Source of the DNA: Diphasiastrum complanatum
Taxonomy: Eukaryota > Streptophyta > Lycopodiopsida > Lycopodiales > Lycopodiaceae
Direction: 5' to 3'
Assembly (NCBI GenBank): GCA_029204225.1
Contig: MU835750.1
Span: 1-36,643 of the forward strand
DNA: 36,643 bases
Shown here: piece after piece, positions 1 through 8,818 of the stretch
Layout of the letters: the number at the start of each line of letters is the position of its first letter
How positions within the stretch are numbered: the first letter of the stretch is position 1
The notes under the pieces: generated by a model
Told to the model about the DNA's origin: nothing
The model's database searches: none
What the model saw: only the letters and a program-made list of their open reading frames with translations
Translations under genes and position numbers: made by a program

Positions 1-1162
1 CTATTAAAATCTTTATTCATCACTTCATTAGTGACTAGAGCAGGCTCTATACTAGAATTCCACAAATGGGCAAATTAAATTATTTTTACTTGCGCCCCTC
101 TCTACTCTCTGATTTAAATATCTTCCTTCCCAGTTATTCTTTTTACTTGCACTCTTTTTTGTACCAAGTACTCATCGATAGCCGTCAAAAGACATCTCGG
201 TGAGTTAAATCAATTACTCACACTAATACTTCTTGGATTACTCACATATACCTTGTTTATATTTTTCTCTTTGTTGGTGTTCTATAATCATCATTTCGTG
301 CCTAGTGAGTACAACTATCATTACTTCACTGATACTCGCACCTATCTAGTACTCACTAGTAGAGGAAAATTCAAAACTGTGCAGTTGAAATTGATTATCA
401 ACCATCCCACTTTATTCTATCATTTTCTCTTTTTATGTATTTTCTGTTCTCATTTTAATTTATTTACAACGATCAAACCATGCCGAAAGCCTACTCGAAA
501 TCCATTCCTAGAAGGTAACCAAAGGCAAAAACAAGTCAATCGTGAAATCCCATGGCATAATGCCCATTGAAGCGACCCAATGGCATAGCAACAAGCCACA
601 CTTCAGTGTCAAGAACGCAAAAAGGTTGTAGTAAGCGTCCTTCCACTTGGACCAATAGTCCAAAATTGAAATGGTAATTATCCTCAAGGTGCACTAGGGA
701 GCTGAGACATGACGACTAGATTCCTAGGGTTGGTCAAGTTGCCTAGGTTTTTGTCTTACTGAACTTCCCCCATAGTTCTGCTAGCATTGCTCCCTCTGTC
801 CTAGAATATAGTGTTGTCTAGTAAAGCATGCTTTTCTAGACCTAGTTTTTATTTTGCTGATTAAGCTTGGCATAATTAATCTAGCTTCCGAACATCATCC
901 CAAGAGTTACCCCAGTTGGCAAAATCAACTTAGATCATGGACATGGGTCCCAAGAGCTGACCAGACAATCGAGGTCCAAAGCTAGCTCATGACTTGTGAC
1001 TAATTGACTAGCTCACCATAGGCCGAAGGCTCGGTCCTTGACTTCCTAACTTGCTTTGAGACTTTTGGGAGTTTCACTCATCCGAGTCTTATGAGTCATG
1101 CTTGTTGCACCTGAGTCAACTTCACAACATCCTCCTCTTGTTTGAGAAAACTGATGTTCTCA
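1..1162. other. Unrecognised AT-rich stretch
   Basis: No gene is recognised here. The longest open frame on the plus strand (253-570) would encode about 105 residues rich in Phe, Leu and His, with a hydrophobic central part, but it has no family motif and looks like chance opening in AT-rich DNA. I see no transposon protein motif, PBS or clear terminal repeat. Confidence 0.5.
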
Positions 1163-1189
1163 TCAGGGCCAAACTAAGCGTAAGACACA

Positions 1190-1715
1190 TGGTGCAAATC
1201 GCGAATAAATCCCGAAACACCCCGAACACCTCAAAAAATCTCGAATAAATTCGGAAACAAAATAAATGCCGAAGAAATCCAAAAAATCACGAAAAGAAAC
1301 CGATAATGTGGAAAACCATCCGCTGCGGCGGATGACTTCCTCCATATTTTTTTTTTGAAAAAATGAACATCCCAAAAATTACTAGAAAAATCGCGAATAA
1401 ATCTAGAATATATCTCGAAAAATCTTGAAAATCACGAGGATCCGCGAAGATCCCGAAAATACGCGAAGACCGCGAAGATTCCGAAAATCAAGAAATCACG
1501 AAGATCGGGAAAATCTGCGAAGACCGCGAAGATCCCGAAAACAATTTAAAAATTCTGGAGGAAGCCATCCGTCGCGACGGATGGCTTTTCGAAAATCCCC
1601 AGAAATCCTCGAAAAAAAAAAGCAAAAAAAAAAAAATTCAAAAATCAAAGAAAATCCAAAAAATAGATATAATAACGAATCTAAAATGTTTTTTCAGAGA
1701 AGTTGGTACGAATAA
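1190..1715. repeat. Degenerate GAAAATC/CGCGAAGA repeat with two palindromes
   Basis: The stretch is built of loosely repeated short words such as CGCGAATAAATC, CCGAAAATC and GCGAAGACCGCGAAGAT. The longer unit GCGAAGACCGCGAAGAT occurs twice about 53 bp apart (near 1463 and 1516). Two strong inverted repeats are embedded, at 1317-1334 and 1562-1587, both built on CATCCG/CGGATG. Open frames on both strands here (1163-1375 minus, 1425-1715 plus; the latter Arg/Asn/Lys rich) are by-products of the repeat and show no domain. Confidence 0.6.
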
Positions 1716-2460
1716 AAGTGTGGTCATAATTTCAAAGGTGTCTAAAATGGATTGTCCCTTGCCATACCCTCACGGTGAATTTGATCGCCTAGGAGAAGTT
1801 CACAACTATATCTCCATCGATCCCATTGCAAAAAAAATCTTGTGGAATAATGCAGATATTGTTGATATGAAATTGTCCATTATACAACATTGATGACGTT
1901 GTTGAATGTATGGATTTTCAAGCAGTAGTAGTTTGCACTGCTAAATTGTCATGTACTTTTAGTACATCCATGCTTATCAATGCATCAGAATATCCATTGT
2001 AAGCTTTGTAGGCCCAAAAGGAGCTATTAGCCTTAAGAACAAGGTGGTTCCCTCTTTAGGCCCTTCAAAGTAACTAATAAGGATAATAGGCCAATTAGGG
2101 ACCAATGTAGTTTGTATAATACTCAACAAGGGCTAACTATCCCTCAAAATAGTTAAGTAAAGTAAGAGCATTGTCTATAACTAGGCAAGAGACATCATTT
2201 TGTGAATCTTTTGGCTCATTTGCAAGTGAGAGCTTCTAGCTTCCTTGTGAATGTGAGCCATAGGGATCTCCATTGCTAGGTCTCATGTGCCCTATCCACA
2301 TGAATGAATGATCCATTTCCATTGATTGTACTCTTTCTTTCATTGCTAATGTGATTCCATTGTGATCTCCATGTTTCTAGCTTTTTATTGATATGCTATC
2401 TTGAATGCTATGTACTTTTCTTGCCCTTTCATTTTTCATTTCTAATTTTATTCAATAGTT
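1716..2460. other. Unrecognised AT-rich stretch
   Basis: No coding frame, RNA gene or transposon motif is supported. The base composition and vocabulary resemble the untranslated parts of retrotransposons, but no PBS, PPT or terminal repeat was found that would prove this. Confidence 0.4.
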
Positions 2461-2906
2461 TTTTAGAGCTTTGTTTCAGCTTTAATTTGCACCAATTTTC
2501 AAGGCATTTGGATAAGAGATGCAAAAGTTATTGCACTTTTCCCAAAGGCTGTCAAAACAGGTGAATAGGATTTTGCTTTCACTTGATTTGAATTTTTCAG
2601 ATTTGATATAAGTTTTTATTACAAGTTTCTTTTCATAGGATTTTAAAACATTGTTTTAGCTTTAATTTGATCCATATGGCAGGTCATTTGGATTGATATC
2701 CAGAAAGTTATGACAAATCTTGATTTGTAGCTCTAGTTTTGTCAGTTTTCTTTCTTCAAAATTTTTAGTCCTGTTCTGTCATTAATTTAACCTATCAAAT
2801 CACATTATATTATTGATCTGATACTATAGCCTGATAGAGCTTGTTGTTAGCTTTTCAGAGGTACTGAGTTTGTTTGATTTGGATCAGTATTGAGGAAGTT
2901 ATGATC
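2461..2906. repeat. Degenerate ~180-190 bp tandem repeat, about 2.5 copies
   Basis: A block beginning TTTTAGAGCTTTGTTTCAGC at 2461 recurs in diverged form exactly 180 bp later at 2641 (TTTTAAAACATTGTTTTAGC). It shares the words AGCTTTAATTTG, CATTTGGAT and AAAGTTAT in the same order. A weaker third copy ends near 2906 with ATTTGGATCAGTATTGAGGAAGTTATGA, about 190 bp after its counterpart. No coding content is seen. The function is unknown; diverged tandem blocks of this kind are common in retrotransposon untranslated regions. Confidence 0.55.
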
Positions 2907-2980
2907 AAATTACTAGAGATGGGTCAGATTAGCCGGAATCTTGCAAAAAAAATTTACAAGTGAGAGAGAAGCATTTTGAA

Positions 2981-3075
<95 letters not shown>
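2981..3075. repeat. (CT)n microsatellite
   Basis: An almost uninterrupted CT dinucleotide tract of about 90 bp, with one TTT interruption near its start. It is flanked by unrelated AT-rich DNA. Confidence 0.97.
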
Positions 3076-3078
<3 letters not shown>

Positions 3079-3306
3079 AGATTAATAGAAAAAAAAAACC
3101 ATTTTGCTCAAACATTTGCGAGCAAGGTGCTACTCGAGGCTAAATCGCGCAGTACTGTTTTGGTCCCTCCTCACAAAATTAATAGGCCATATCTTTATCG
3201 GTGTCGTGAAAGATCATCGCAATTTAGATGATGTAAAGCATTATGAGACACTAACAAGAATTTACGTTCAGTTAAGAGAAAGGGTATGCATTCAAGCCAT
3301 TTCGCT

Positions 3307-3405
3307 CTTCAAGGAAGCTCAACCTGAGTATCACGAACTGGCAGAGATTATTTTACATTTAAGGCTTCAAGAAAGCTCAACTTGAATTATCACGAACTCG
3401 CACAG
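3307..3405. repeat. 57-bp-period tandem duplication
   Basis: A word beginning CTTCAAGGAAGCTCAACCTG at 3307 recurs at about 3364 as CTTCAAGAAAGCTCAACTTG. About 41 bp are shared with a handful of substitutions, ending CACGAACTSGCASAG in both. The first copy lies in a plus-strand open frame of 93 codons (3104-3385), and the frame stops inside the second copy. No family resemblance was recognised in that frame, so I do not call it a gene. Confidence 0.75.
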
Positions 3406-3539
3406 CCCTGACAGCAGCAAAAGACTAATTGAGGCAGCAAGATGATCGTATCACAGGCAGGAAGATCTGAATTCTCCTCACGAAGCATGGGAAGGATGAA
3501 TCGATCACGCTAAGCATACAAATCAGGATACATAAATGT

Positions 3540-3765
3540 CCTCTCTCTCTCTCCGTCAGCTACCTACTCTCGCTCTCTCTCTACCGCGACGTCGGCTACA
3601 TTGATTCTCTCTCTACGACCCCCCTCCCTCTCTAACCATCGGCTACCTACTCTCTCTCTACCTTCACGTCGGCTACCTCCTCTCTCTCTCTAGATTCTGT
3701 CGGTTGAGATTTTTTTCTCTTTCTAAATTCTGTCAGTTGAGATTTTTCCTCTTTTCTCTCTCTAG
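3540..3765. repeat. CT-rich compound tandem repeat
   Basis: Runs of CTCTCTCT alternate with the words TCGGCTACCTACTCTCTCTC (near 3555, 3590, 3638 and 3668) and then TCTGTCGGTTGAGATTTTTT (two copies near 3706 and 3730). Unit length is about 25-45 bp. It is probably an expanded, mutated CT microsatellite. No coding evidence. Confidence 0.7.
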
Positions 3766-4107
3766 TCTGATCCGTTCTGTTGTCACAAGTTTTTTTGACA
3801 AGCACCCAAATGCACCAAAAGAGCAGCCGATAAAAAAAATTTGTTGACAATTTTCAGATTTTTGATGGTTCTTTCTATTCTTCTATGAGCACAAGAATGT
3901 TTCATGGATTCCAAAAAAATTATTGAATTCGATTTTGATTTTTCTTTAACCCCTTAATTCTAAGTTGTTTAAATTCAGTTTACCTTTCATTCTTTAACTC
4001 TACGTAATTATTTGAGCTCAAAATTTAGTGAAGTAAAAACAAAAAGTGTTCAAAACGATAAGACAAATTCATTGAGACTATCCGAATTACTGTTGTAATG
4101 CTTCAGA

Positions 4108-4305
4108 ATGGGTGATAAGGGAAAACAGACAGTGGATAAAAATAACCCACCTCAAGACGACTTGCCTACTGATGAAACGATGGAAGAACTGCAGGTTTCA
4201 AACCAGCAAGAAAACATACTAAGTAAAATGCAGGTTACTCAAGATCTGATAGTTACAATGCTGCAAGCAATGGAAAGAAATCGACTTGCTGATGAGGCAA
4301 AATGA
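4108..4305 (+). CDS. Small hypothetical frame, hydrophilic, near an LTR
   Basis: This is a 65-codon plus-strand frame starting with ATGGGTGATAAGGG. The predicted peptide is acidic and polar, rich in Gln, Asn, Asp and Glu, with no membrane segment and a likely helical end. I do not recognise a family. Its position a few hundred bases before an LTR and its composition would fit the N-terminus of a lost retrotransposon gag, but nothing in it proves that. It may be a chance opening. Confidence 0.2.
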   Translation: MGDKGKQTVDKNNPPQDDLPTDETMEELQVSNQQENILSKMQVTQDLIVTMLQAMERNRLADEAK

Positions 4306-4309
4306 GACA

Positions 4310-4555
4310 AATTGTTTGATAGCCTAGCTGGTAGGCAAGACAAACTAGCGGCGAACAATTTGCAAAATCTTCTAGACTGTTCTTCAAGCTCACCTGTCGC
4401 GAAACTGTCGCTAATAGTTCGTGAAATATTCTAGATTTCTTCTTCAAGCTAGAAAATTGTCATTTGTCATGAACAATTCGCGAAAGACGAAAATGTCGTG
4501 AAAAGACAAGTGTTGCGAATAATTTGCGAAACACGAAGCTAAGACAAAGAGATAA
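4310..4555. repeat. Degenerate GCGAATAATTCGCGAA-type repeats
   Basis: Near-palindromic words recur with spacers of 20-60 bp. Examples are AACAATTCGCGAAAGACG, TTGCGAATAATTTGCGAAAC and TTGCGAATAATTCGCGAAC. The last one continues into the LTR that follows, so this may be the upstream (U3) part of that LTR or a repeat next to it. Confidence 0.5.
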
Positions 4556-5000
4556 ACTATTGCGAATAATTCGCGAACAAAATTTATTTGACCTTGAAAA
4601 TAGAGCGTCTATTTGAATATCAACCATTGTAAACAGTTAGATATCTACTGTTACAACATTAAAAGACCAAAAGACCTGTAAATAAAAGGCCAAAAGACCT
4701 GTCCTATATAAATACATGTGCACTACTCGTTGTAACTCACTCACTCAATCAGAGATAGCAAGAGATGTATATTGATGAATCAGATTCAGAGTTATAAAAT
4801 TTGTTTTTGATCAATAGTTTCTTATTGTCTAAATTGTCTTAAGTTGTCTCTTACTTCCGCATATAGCACGCATATTCAATTAGAGCTAATACCGTTCTAT
4901 TAGTACATAGATCAGACCCGATTGAAGACACTAATATTAGTTTGATTTATTCAAACTTTCATCGTGTTCTCTGTGGAAGAATAATTTTTATTTTTCCTAC
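4556..5000 (+). mobile_element. LTR of a plus-oriented retrotransposon
   Basis: The right border is well supported: the sequence ends CCTACA at 5000 and is followed after one base by a tRNA-iMet-type primer-binding site. A TATA box (TATATAAATA) lies near 4705. The downstream R/U5-like part contains the usual AT-rich leader. The left border is uncertain; homology with the second copy starting near 5026 suggests it begins at or slightly before 4556. No internal coding region follows. After about 25 bp the sequence enters a partial second copy of the same LTR. Confidence 0.7.
4704..4714 (+). promoter_or_regulatory. LTR TATA box
   Basis: CTATATAAATA lies mid-LTR, about 290 bp before the PBS, as expected for a U3 promoter element. 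The partial second LTR copy stops just before the equivalent position and so lacks it. Confidence 0.6.
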
Positions 5001-5001
5001 A

Positions 5002-5013
5002 GTGGTATCAGAG
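5002..5013 (+). other. Primer-binding site (tRNA-iMet type)
   Basis: TGGTATCAGAGC is complementary to the 3' end of plant initiator tRNA-Met, the usual primer of Copia and many Gypsy elements. It sits one base after the LTR end CA. Confidence 0.85.
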
Positions 5014-5025
5014 CTTACAGAATTA

Positions 5026-5180
5026 AATCATAAATTGTCGCGAATAATTTGCAAACAGAATTTATTTGGCCCTGAAAATAGAGCGTCTATTTGAATATCA
5101 ACCGTTGTAGACGGTTAGATATCTGTTGTTACAACATTAAAAAGCCAAAAGACCTGTAAATAAAAGGCCAAAAGACCTGT
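5026..5180 (+). mobile_element. Partial second LTR copy, truncated before the TATA box
   Basis: About 150 bp match 4550-4702 with few differences: the shared words include GAAAATAGAGCGTCTATTTG and AAAAGGCCAAAAGACCTGTC. The match ends abruptly at CCTGTC (5180), where minus-strand Copia RNase H coding sequence begins. The copy lies only about 13 bp after the PBS, so the element is reduced to LTR-PBS-partial LTR. Confidence 0.75.
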
Positions 5181-5334
5181 CATGTGTTCCTCCCCAATCT
5201 AAGTCAGAGTAGCCTCGTAGGACGAGTGGGTTGATAGCATTTCCATCGTAACATAAAATGTGGTCTAAGCTTCCCTGAATATATCTCATCGCCCTCTTTA
5301 ATGCTTTCCAATGAGAGATCCTAGGATTAGACAT
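5137..5334 (-). pseudogene. Copia A: RT end and start of RNase H, truncated
   Basis: The frame reads through the typical Copia motif following RT (HWKALKRAMRYIQGSLDH) into GYSDLDWGG, the first catalytic-Asp region of Ty1-type RNase H. Homology stops right there, at about 5181; the last codons of the open frame lie in the adjoining LTR fragment and are not homologous. About 100 bp between this part and the RT frame at 5451 carry stops. Confidence 0.85.
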
Positions 5335-5450
5335 GAATTAACTTAACATGCTAATAGTGTATGCTAAATCTGGTCTAATACACATACATTAGAGATCCGA
5401 TTAGTGAATGATAAGGGTACTTTGCTAAGTCGGGTATTTCACTATTAGTC

Positions 5451-6239
5451 TCAGCACAAGAAAGGTGGGGTATCAATTGGTTTGCAATCAGACATATGAA
5501 ACTTTTCTAAAATGCCTTTTAGATATGTCTGTTGGCTAAGATAGATCTTTTTCTGAAGTTTATCTCTAGTAATGTGAATTCCTAGCAAAGAATGGACAGC
5601 TCCTAAATCAGTCATGTCAAATTCCTTTGACAGATCACTCTTAGTGGTGTGCATAAGAGAAGTGTCGTTAGACAAAATAAATGCATCATCTATGTAAAGA
5701 GCTATGTGAACTGAATTGGTGTCTATATGCTTTGAATAAACATTATAGTCAGCTGAATTGTTTGCAAATCCTAATTGAATGAGATAAGAGTTGATTCTAT
5801 CGAACCATGCTCTTGCGGCCTGTTTCAGACCGTAGATTTCTTTGTGCAGCTTGCACACTTTGTGCTCTTGGCCTTTGACTTCGAATCCTTCCGGTTGGAT
5901 GGTATACAGCTCCTCTTCGACATTGCCATTGAGAAATGTTGTCTTGACATACATTTGGTGCATTTCGAGGTCTTCCGTGGCTGCTAACGCAATCAGAGTC
6001 CTGATTGACTGCATCTTGACGATAGGACTTAAAATTTCTTGATAATCCACTCCTTGGACTTGAGTGAATCCTTTAGCCACCAGCCGTGCTTTCCATTTTA
6101 TAATGGAACCATCAGAGTTGACCTTCTTCTTGAAGATGCACTTGTTGTCTATAACTCTCTTGTGAGTGGAGAAGTCACCAGCGTCTAGGTCTGATTCGTC
6201 AAAAGTGAGTTGTACTCGCTTTCCATAGCTCCTTGCCAC
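5451..6239 (-). pseudogene. Copia A: reverse transcriptase
   Basis: A 262-codon open frame covers most of the Copia RT domain (RVT_2). Visible motifs are KARLVAKGFTQVQGVDYQE, VKTTFLNG, EIYGLKQAARAWFDRI, YIDDAFIL (the YVDD-box equivalent) and the downstream DTPP. The aspartate that normally opens the 'DVKTAFLNG' motif is a tyrosine here (codon at 5949-5951), so one of the three catalytic carboxylates is missing although the DD pair is present. The N-terminal 20 or so residues lie in a frame conflict with the upstream segment, so an indel sits near 6190-6240. Confidence 0.92.
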
Positions 6240-6472
6240 TTCACAACATCCTTGGAGTTAATTGCTTCGGCTAGGCTCTCTGGTTCTTCTGATGAAGTCC
6301 ATAATGATTGAGGTACATACCTCTCAGGAATTGTCCAAGTTCGTGGGGATCTGCGGACGTTGGGTTGACCAGGATGCGATGATGCTTCTTCTTGAATTTT
6401 TTCAGATCTGTTTGAGCGAGCTTGGTCTGGTTTGATGACAGATACTGTCGACTTCTGTAGCTGTAGCTGCAA
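6185..6472 (-). pseudogene. Copia A: integrase-RT linker and start of RT
   Basis: The frame carries the variable Ser/Pro/Arg-rich linker between integrase and RT (RRSPRTWTIPERYV) and then the conserved lead-in to Copia RT (VVKWQGAMESEYNSLLTNQT). It is out of frame with the RT frame at 5451-6239, with which it overlaps, so an indel separates them. Confidence 0.8.
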
Positions 6473-6475
6473 GTT

Positions 6476-6901
6476 CTATAAAAGAAACATCAACGTTGGA
6501 AGAATCCATGCTACGTAAAATAGGATGAAATGACATACATCGTTTATCGATGGTTGTTTGAAATCATAGTATATATTTTCTTGAAATATTACATCCCTAG
6601 AGACAAATACTACATTGATGGATGGATCATAAACTTTATAAGCTTTATGTTCATCAAGATAGCCAATGAAAATACATTTATTTGTCGTATGGTCCAGCTT
6701 CTTCCTAAGCTGTTTAGGAATGTGAACAAAACATATACAACCAAAGATTCTTAAATGGTTGACACTAGGCTTGTGCCCATGCCAAACTTCATGAGGAGTC
6801 TTGTTGTTGACAGGTTTGGTGCTGGATCTATTCTGTACGTAACAGGCCGTGGCAGTAGCTTCTGTCCTGAACTTCGCAGGTAGATGTGCTTGATGTAGCA
6901 T
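6476..6901 (-). pseudogene. Copia A: integrase C-terminal half
   Basis: Contains the conserved Copia block after the integrase core: KPVNNKTPHEVWHGHKPSV, HLRIFGCICFVHIP, and KCIFIGYLDEHKAYKVYDP ending in the VVFVSRDVIFQE motif. It is shifted by one frame relative to the integrase core upstream; the break falls at about 6915-6945, just after the catalytic-Glu motif IIER. The last 20 residues after the linker start are not conserved. Confidence 0.85.
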
Positions 6902-6944
6902 GGATCTGGCTGAGTTGAGAACAGTTTGATTCTTTCTATAATCC

Positions 6945-7416
6945 CGTTCTGTTGAGGTGAATAGAAAGTGATGAATTGTCTTCTGATACCATCACCAGCC
7001 ATGTGGTCGGACATCTCGTTAGAGATGTATTCGCCGCCACCATCAGTTCATAGTGCCTTCACTTTCCTAGACTTTTGTGTCTCAGCCATGGCCTTAAATC
7101 TCTTGAAGCATTCAAAGGCTTCAGATTTGTGCTTAATGAACATGGCTGTAGGTCATCTAGAATAATCATCTATGAAAGTAATAAAATAGATTGCATCACC
7201 TAATGACGGAGCTGGCATTGGACCACAGAGATCGATATGTACAAGATCTAATAGATGCTTTGTTTTGATGGAATGTGATTTTGGAAACTTGCTTCTAGAG
7301 TGCTTCCCATAGATGCATGATTCACAAAAGAAATATTTCCTATCTAATGAAGACAGGAAATACAAACCATCAGCTAAATTATTACAACGTATATAAGAAA
7401 GTATTCTTGTATTCAC
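6945..7416 (-). pseudogene. Copia A: pre-integrase zinc region and integrase core
   Basis: One frame runs from the CESCIYGKHSRSKF zinc-binding region through HIDLCGPMPAPSLG (first catalytic Asp), TDGGGEY (second Asp) and NGIIER (catalytic Glu). The DDE set is therefore still visible. Two in-frame TGA stops interrupt it, at 7153-7155 (after FIDDYSR) and 7048-7050 (directly before TDGGGEY, where family members have Arg). Both stops would arise from CGA by a C-to-T change. A frameshift follows the Glu motif. Confidence 0.88.
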
Positions 7417-7563
7417 GTGTCCAAATCGACTATGCCACAGAACAACACTGTTGTTTACATTTTCATCAGAGATACTAGCTAATGCAACTGAAGTAGAGAG
7501 TACATAAATATTTCTGACTCTAGTGCATGTAGTCAGAGTAGTATCTTCCTCGAGTATTGTACC

Positions 7564-7880
7564 CTACTCAGATGAGAAGGTAACAGTGTAGCCCTCATCA
7601 GTTATCTTAGAGACTGATAACAGATTCTTTGATAGCTGAGGAACGTGAAGGACGTTAGGAACATAAATGAACAGATCGTTGTTGAAGCTGATCTTCACTG
7701 CTCCTTTGTCTTCCATGCGTATGGTGCTAGAATCTTTGAGGTAGATGAATTGGTCTCTGCTATAAGCTGTGTACTCCGTAAACCATTCCTTGCGAGAGGT
7801 CATGTGTTGGGTAGCGCCGCTGTCCAAGTACCAGCTATCACAGTTATATAGAAATTAGAACCATTGAACCTGTCAATGAC
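7564..7880 (-). pseudogene. Copia A: protease
   Basis: Reads CDSWYLDSGATQHMTS, the Copia aspartic-protease active site (DSGA), and continues with VLHVPQLSKNLLSVSKI, the conserved flap-side block. Upstream of CDSW the frame meets a stop within a few codons and gag homology is absent, so the relic is cut here (about 7860-7880). Confidence 0.88.
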
Positions 7881-7884
7881 TCTA

Positions 7885-7904
7885 TGTAAGAACCACCAAG
7901 TGAA
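7885..7904 (-). repeat. 20-bp LTR-end relic, identical to 16043-16062
   Basis: TGTAAGAACCACCAAGTGAA occurs here and again at 16043-16062, where on the minus strand it forms the last bases of an LTR right before a PBS. Here it sits next to a purine-rich stretch on the minus strand (GGTTTAAGGGAGATC) at the 3' end of the Gypsy relic. It is most simply the remaining end of that element's 3' LTR, the rest being deleted. Confidence 0.5.
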
Positions 7905-8818
7905 GATCTCCCTTAAACCATTTCTATCTCTAGAAATGAGAACTAGGAAAATTCTTTTTTATGTTTTTGACCCTTTCCCATGAATCATCATCCTCAGTTG
8001 TCCCTTCCACCTGATCAAGCACTCAGAGATAGAACGATTTTTCAATTGTTTATCTCTGGTTCTGAGTACCTTTTCAGAGGAAGATCTTACCCATTTGGAG
8101 GACTCATCGCTAAGTGTTGACCTTCATGCAAACTTAATTTCAACCGGCTTACATGAAACACTGGGTGAGCTGTAGTCTTGTTCTGAAGATCTAATTCGTA
8201 AGCTAAAGAACCAATTTTCTTTATAATCCAAAATGGTCCACAATATCTCGTAGACAATTTATAATGCTTCTCTGTACTCATAGTCTTAGAATCCTTAGGT
8301 ATTCTAAGATACACCCAGTCATCAACTTTAAAATCTTTGGGAGACCTCTTAAGATCGGCATAGTGCTTAGCTCTATCCTGAGCACTTCGGATACAATCAC
8401 GGGCCACTTGCAACATTTCACGCACATCATGCAAGAAATCTGCAACTTTCTGGATCTTAATAGACTTTGTCTCCACATTTATCGGAGATCTAGGTTGAAA
8501 ACCGTACATCAGCATAAACGGACTATAACTAGTAGAAGAATGTTTTCTACTATTATAAACAAACTCAATCAAAGGAAAGTAATCTTCCCACTGAGATTGC
8601 ATGTGAGACACATAAGTTCTCAACATGTCCTCCATAGTCTGATTAGTCCTCTTAGTCTAGCCATCTGATTTAGGATGATCAGAAATACTAAAACTAAGCA
8701 AGGTTTCAAGCTTATGGAATACAGCTGACCAAAAGTGACCTATAAACTTAGGATCTCTATCACTAACTATATCACTTGGCAGTCCATAAAGCATGAATAA
8801 TCGAACCGTCAACAAATG
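7905..8818 (-). mobile_element. Ty3/Gypsy element, integrase C-terminal half plus chromodomain-like tail
   Basis: From 8818 downward the minus strand encodes LFMLYGLPSDIVSDRDPKF (second catalytic Asp region), then the third catalytic motif, then the long open frame 8087-8635 with FVYNSRKHSSTSYSPFMLMYG, AQDRAKHYADLKR, VYLRIPKD, YKLSTRYCGPF and HPVFHVSRLK, all conserved in chromovirus integrases. Downstream, across one frameshift, RNRSISECLIRWKG and DDDSWE resemble a degenerate chromodomain. A stop at 8657-8659 (TAG in place of Gln) and Lys in place of the catalytic Glu kill the enzyme. The 5' two thirds of pol are absent here. Confidence 0.9.
8087..8635 (-). pseudogene. Gypsy integrase C-terminal domain
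   Basis: A 182-codon open frame of the Ty3 integrase C-terminal region, ending a few codons after HVSRLKLSLHEGQ. The apparent start Met is internal to the domain (EDMLRTYV block), since homology continues upstream past the stop at 8657-8659. It ends about 30 codons before the chromodomain-like segment, which continues in other frames to about 7950. Confidence 0.9.

Larger units (their letters stand above)
5181..7880 (-). mobile_element. Copia retrotransposon A, internal pol relic
   Basis: Minus-strand Ty1/Copia pol in the order protease (near 7830), pre-integrase and integrase core (7416-6900), reverse transcriptase (6472-5451) and start of RNase H (5334-5183). Gag upstream and the RNase H end downstream are missing. 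The left edge is cut at the DWGG motif of RNase H by an LTR fragment; the right edge ends just upstream of the protease near 7880. Stops and frameshifts occur in integrase and between integrase and RT. No LTR of its own is identified. It is a dead, truncated copy. Confidence 0.9.

Noticed and set aside
253-570. 105-codon plus-strand frame with a hydrophobic segment
   Set aside because: No motif, no conserved context, AT-rich composition; chance opening is as likely.
3104-3385. 93-codon plus-strand frame as a gene
   Set aside because: It starts next to a CT tract, ends in a tandem duplication and resembles no family I know.
5002-5013. tRNA gene fragment
   Set aside because: The TGGTATCAGAG words at 5002, 14493 and 16031 have no cloverleaf around them and sit next to LTR ends; they are primer-binding sites.
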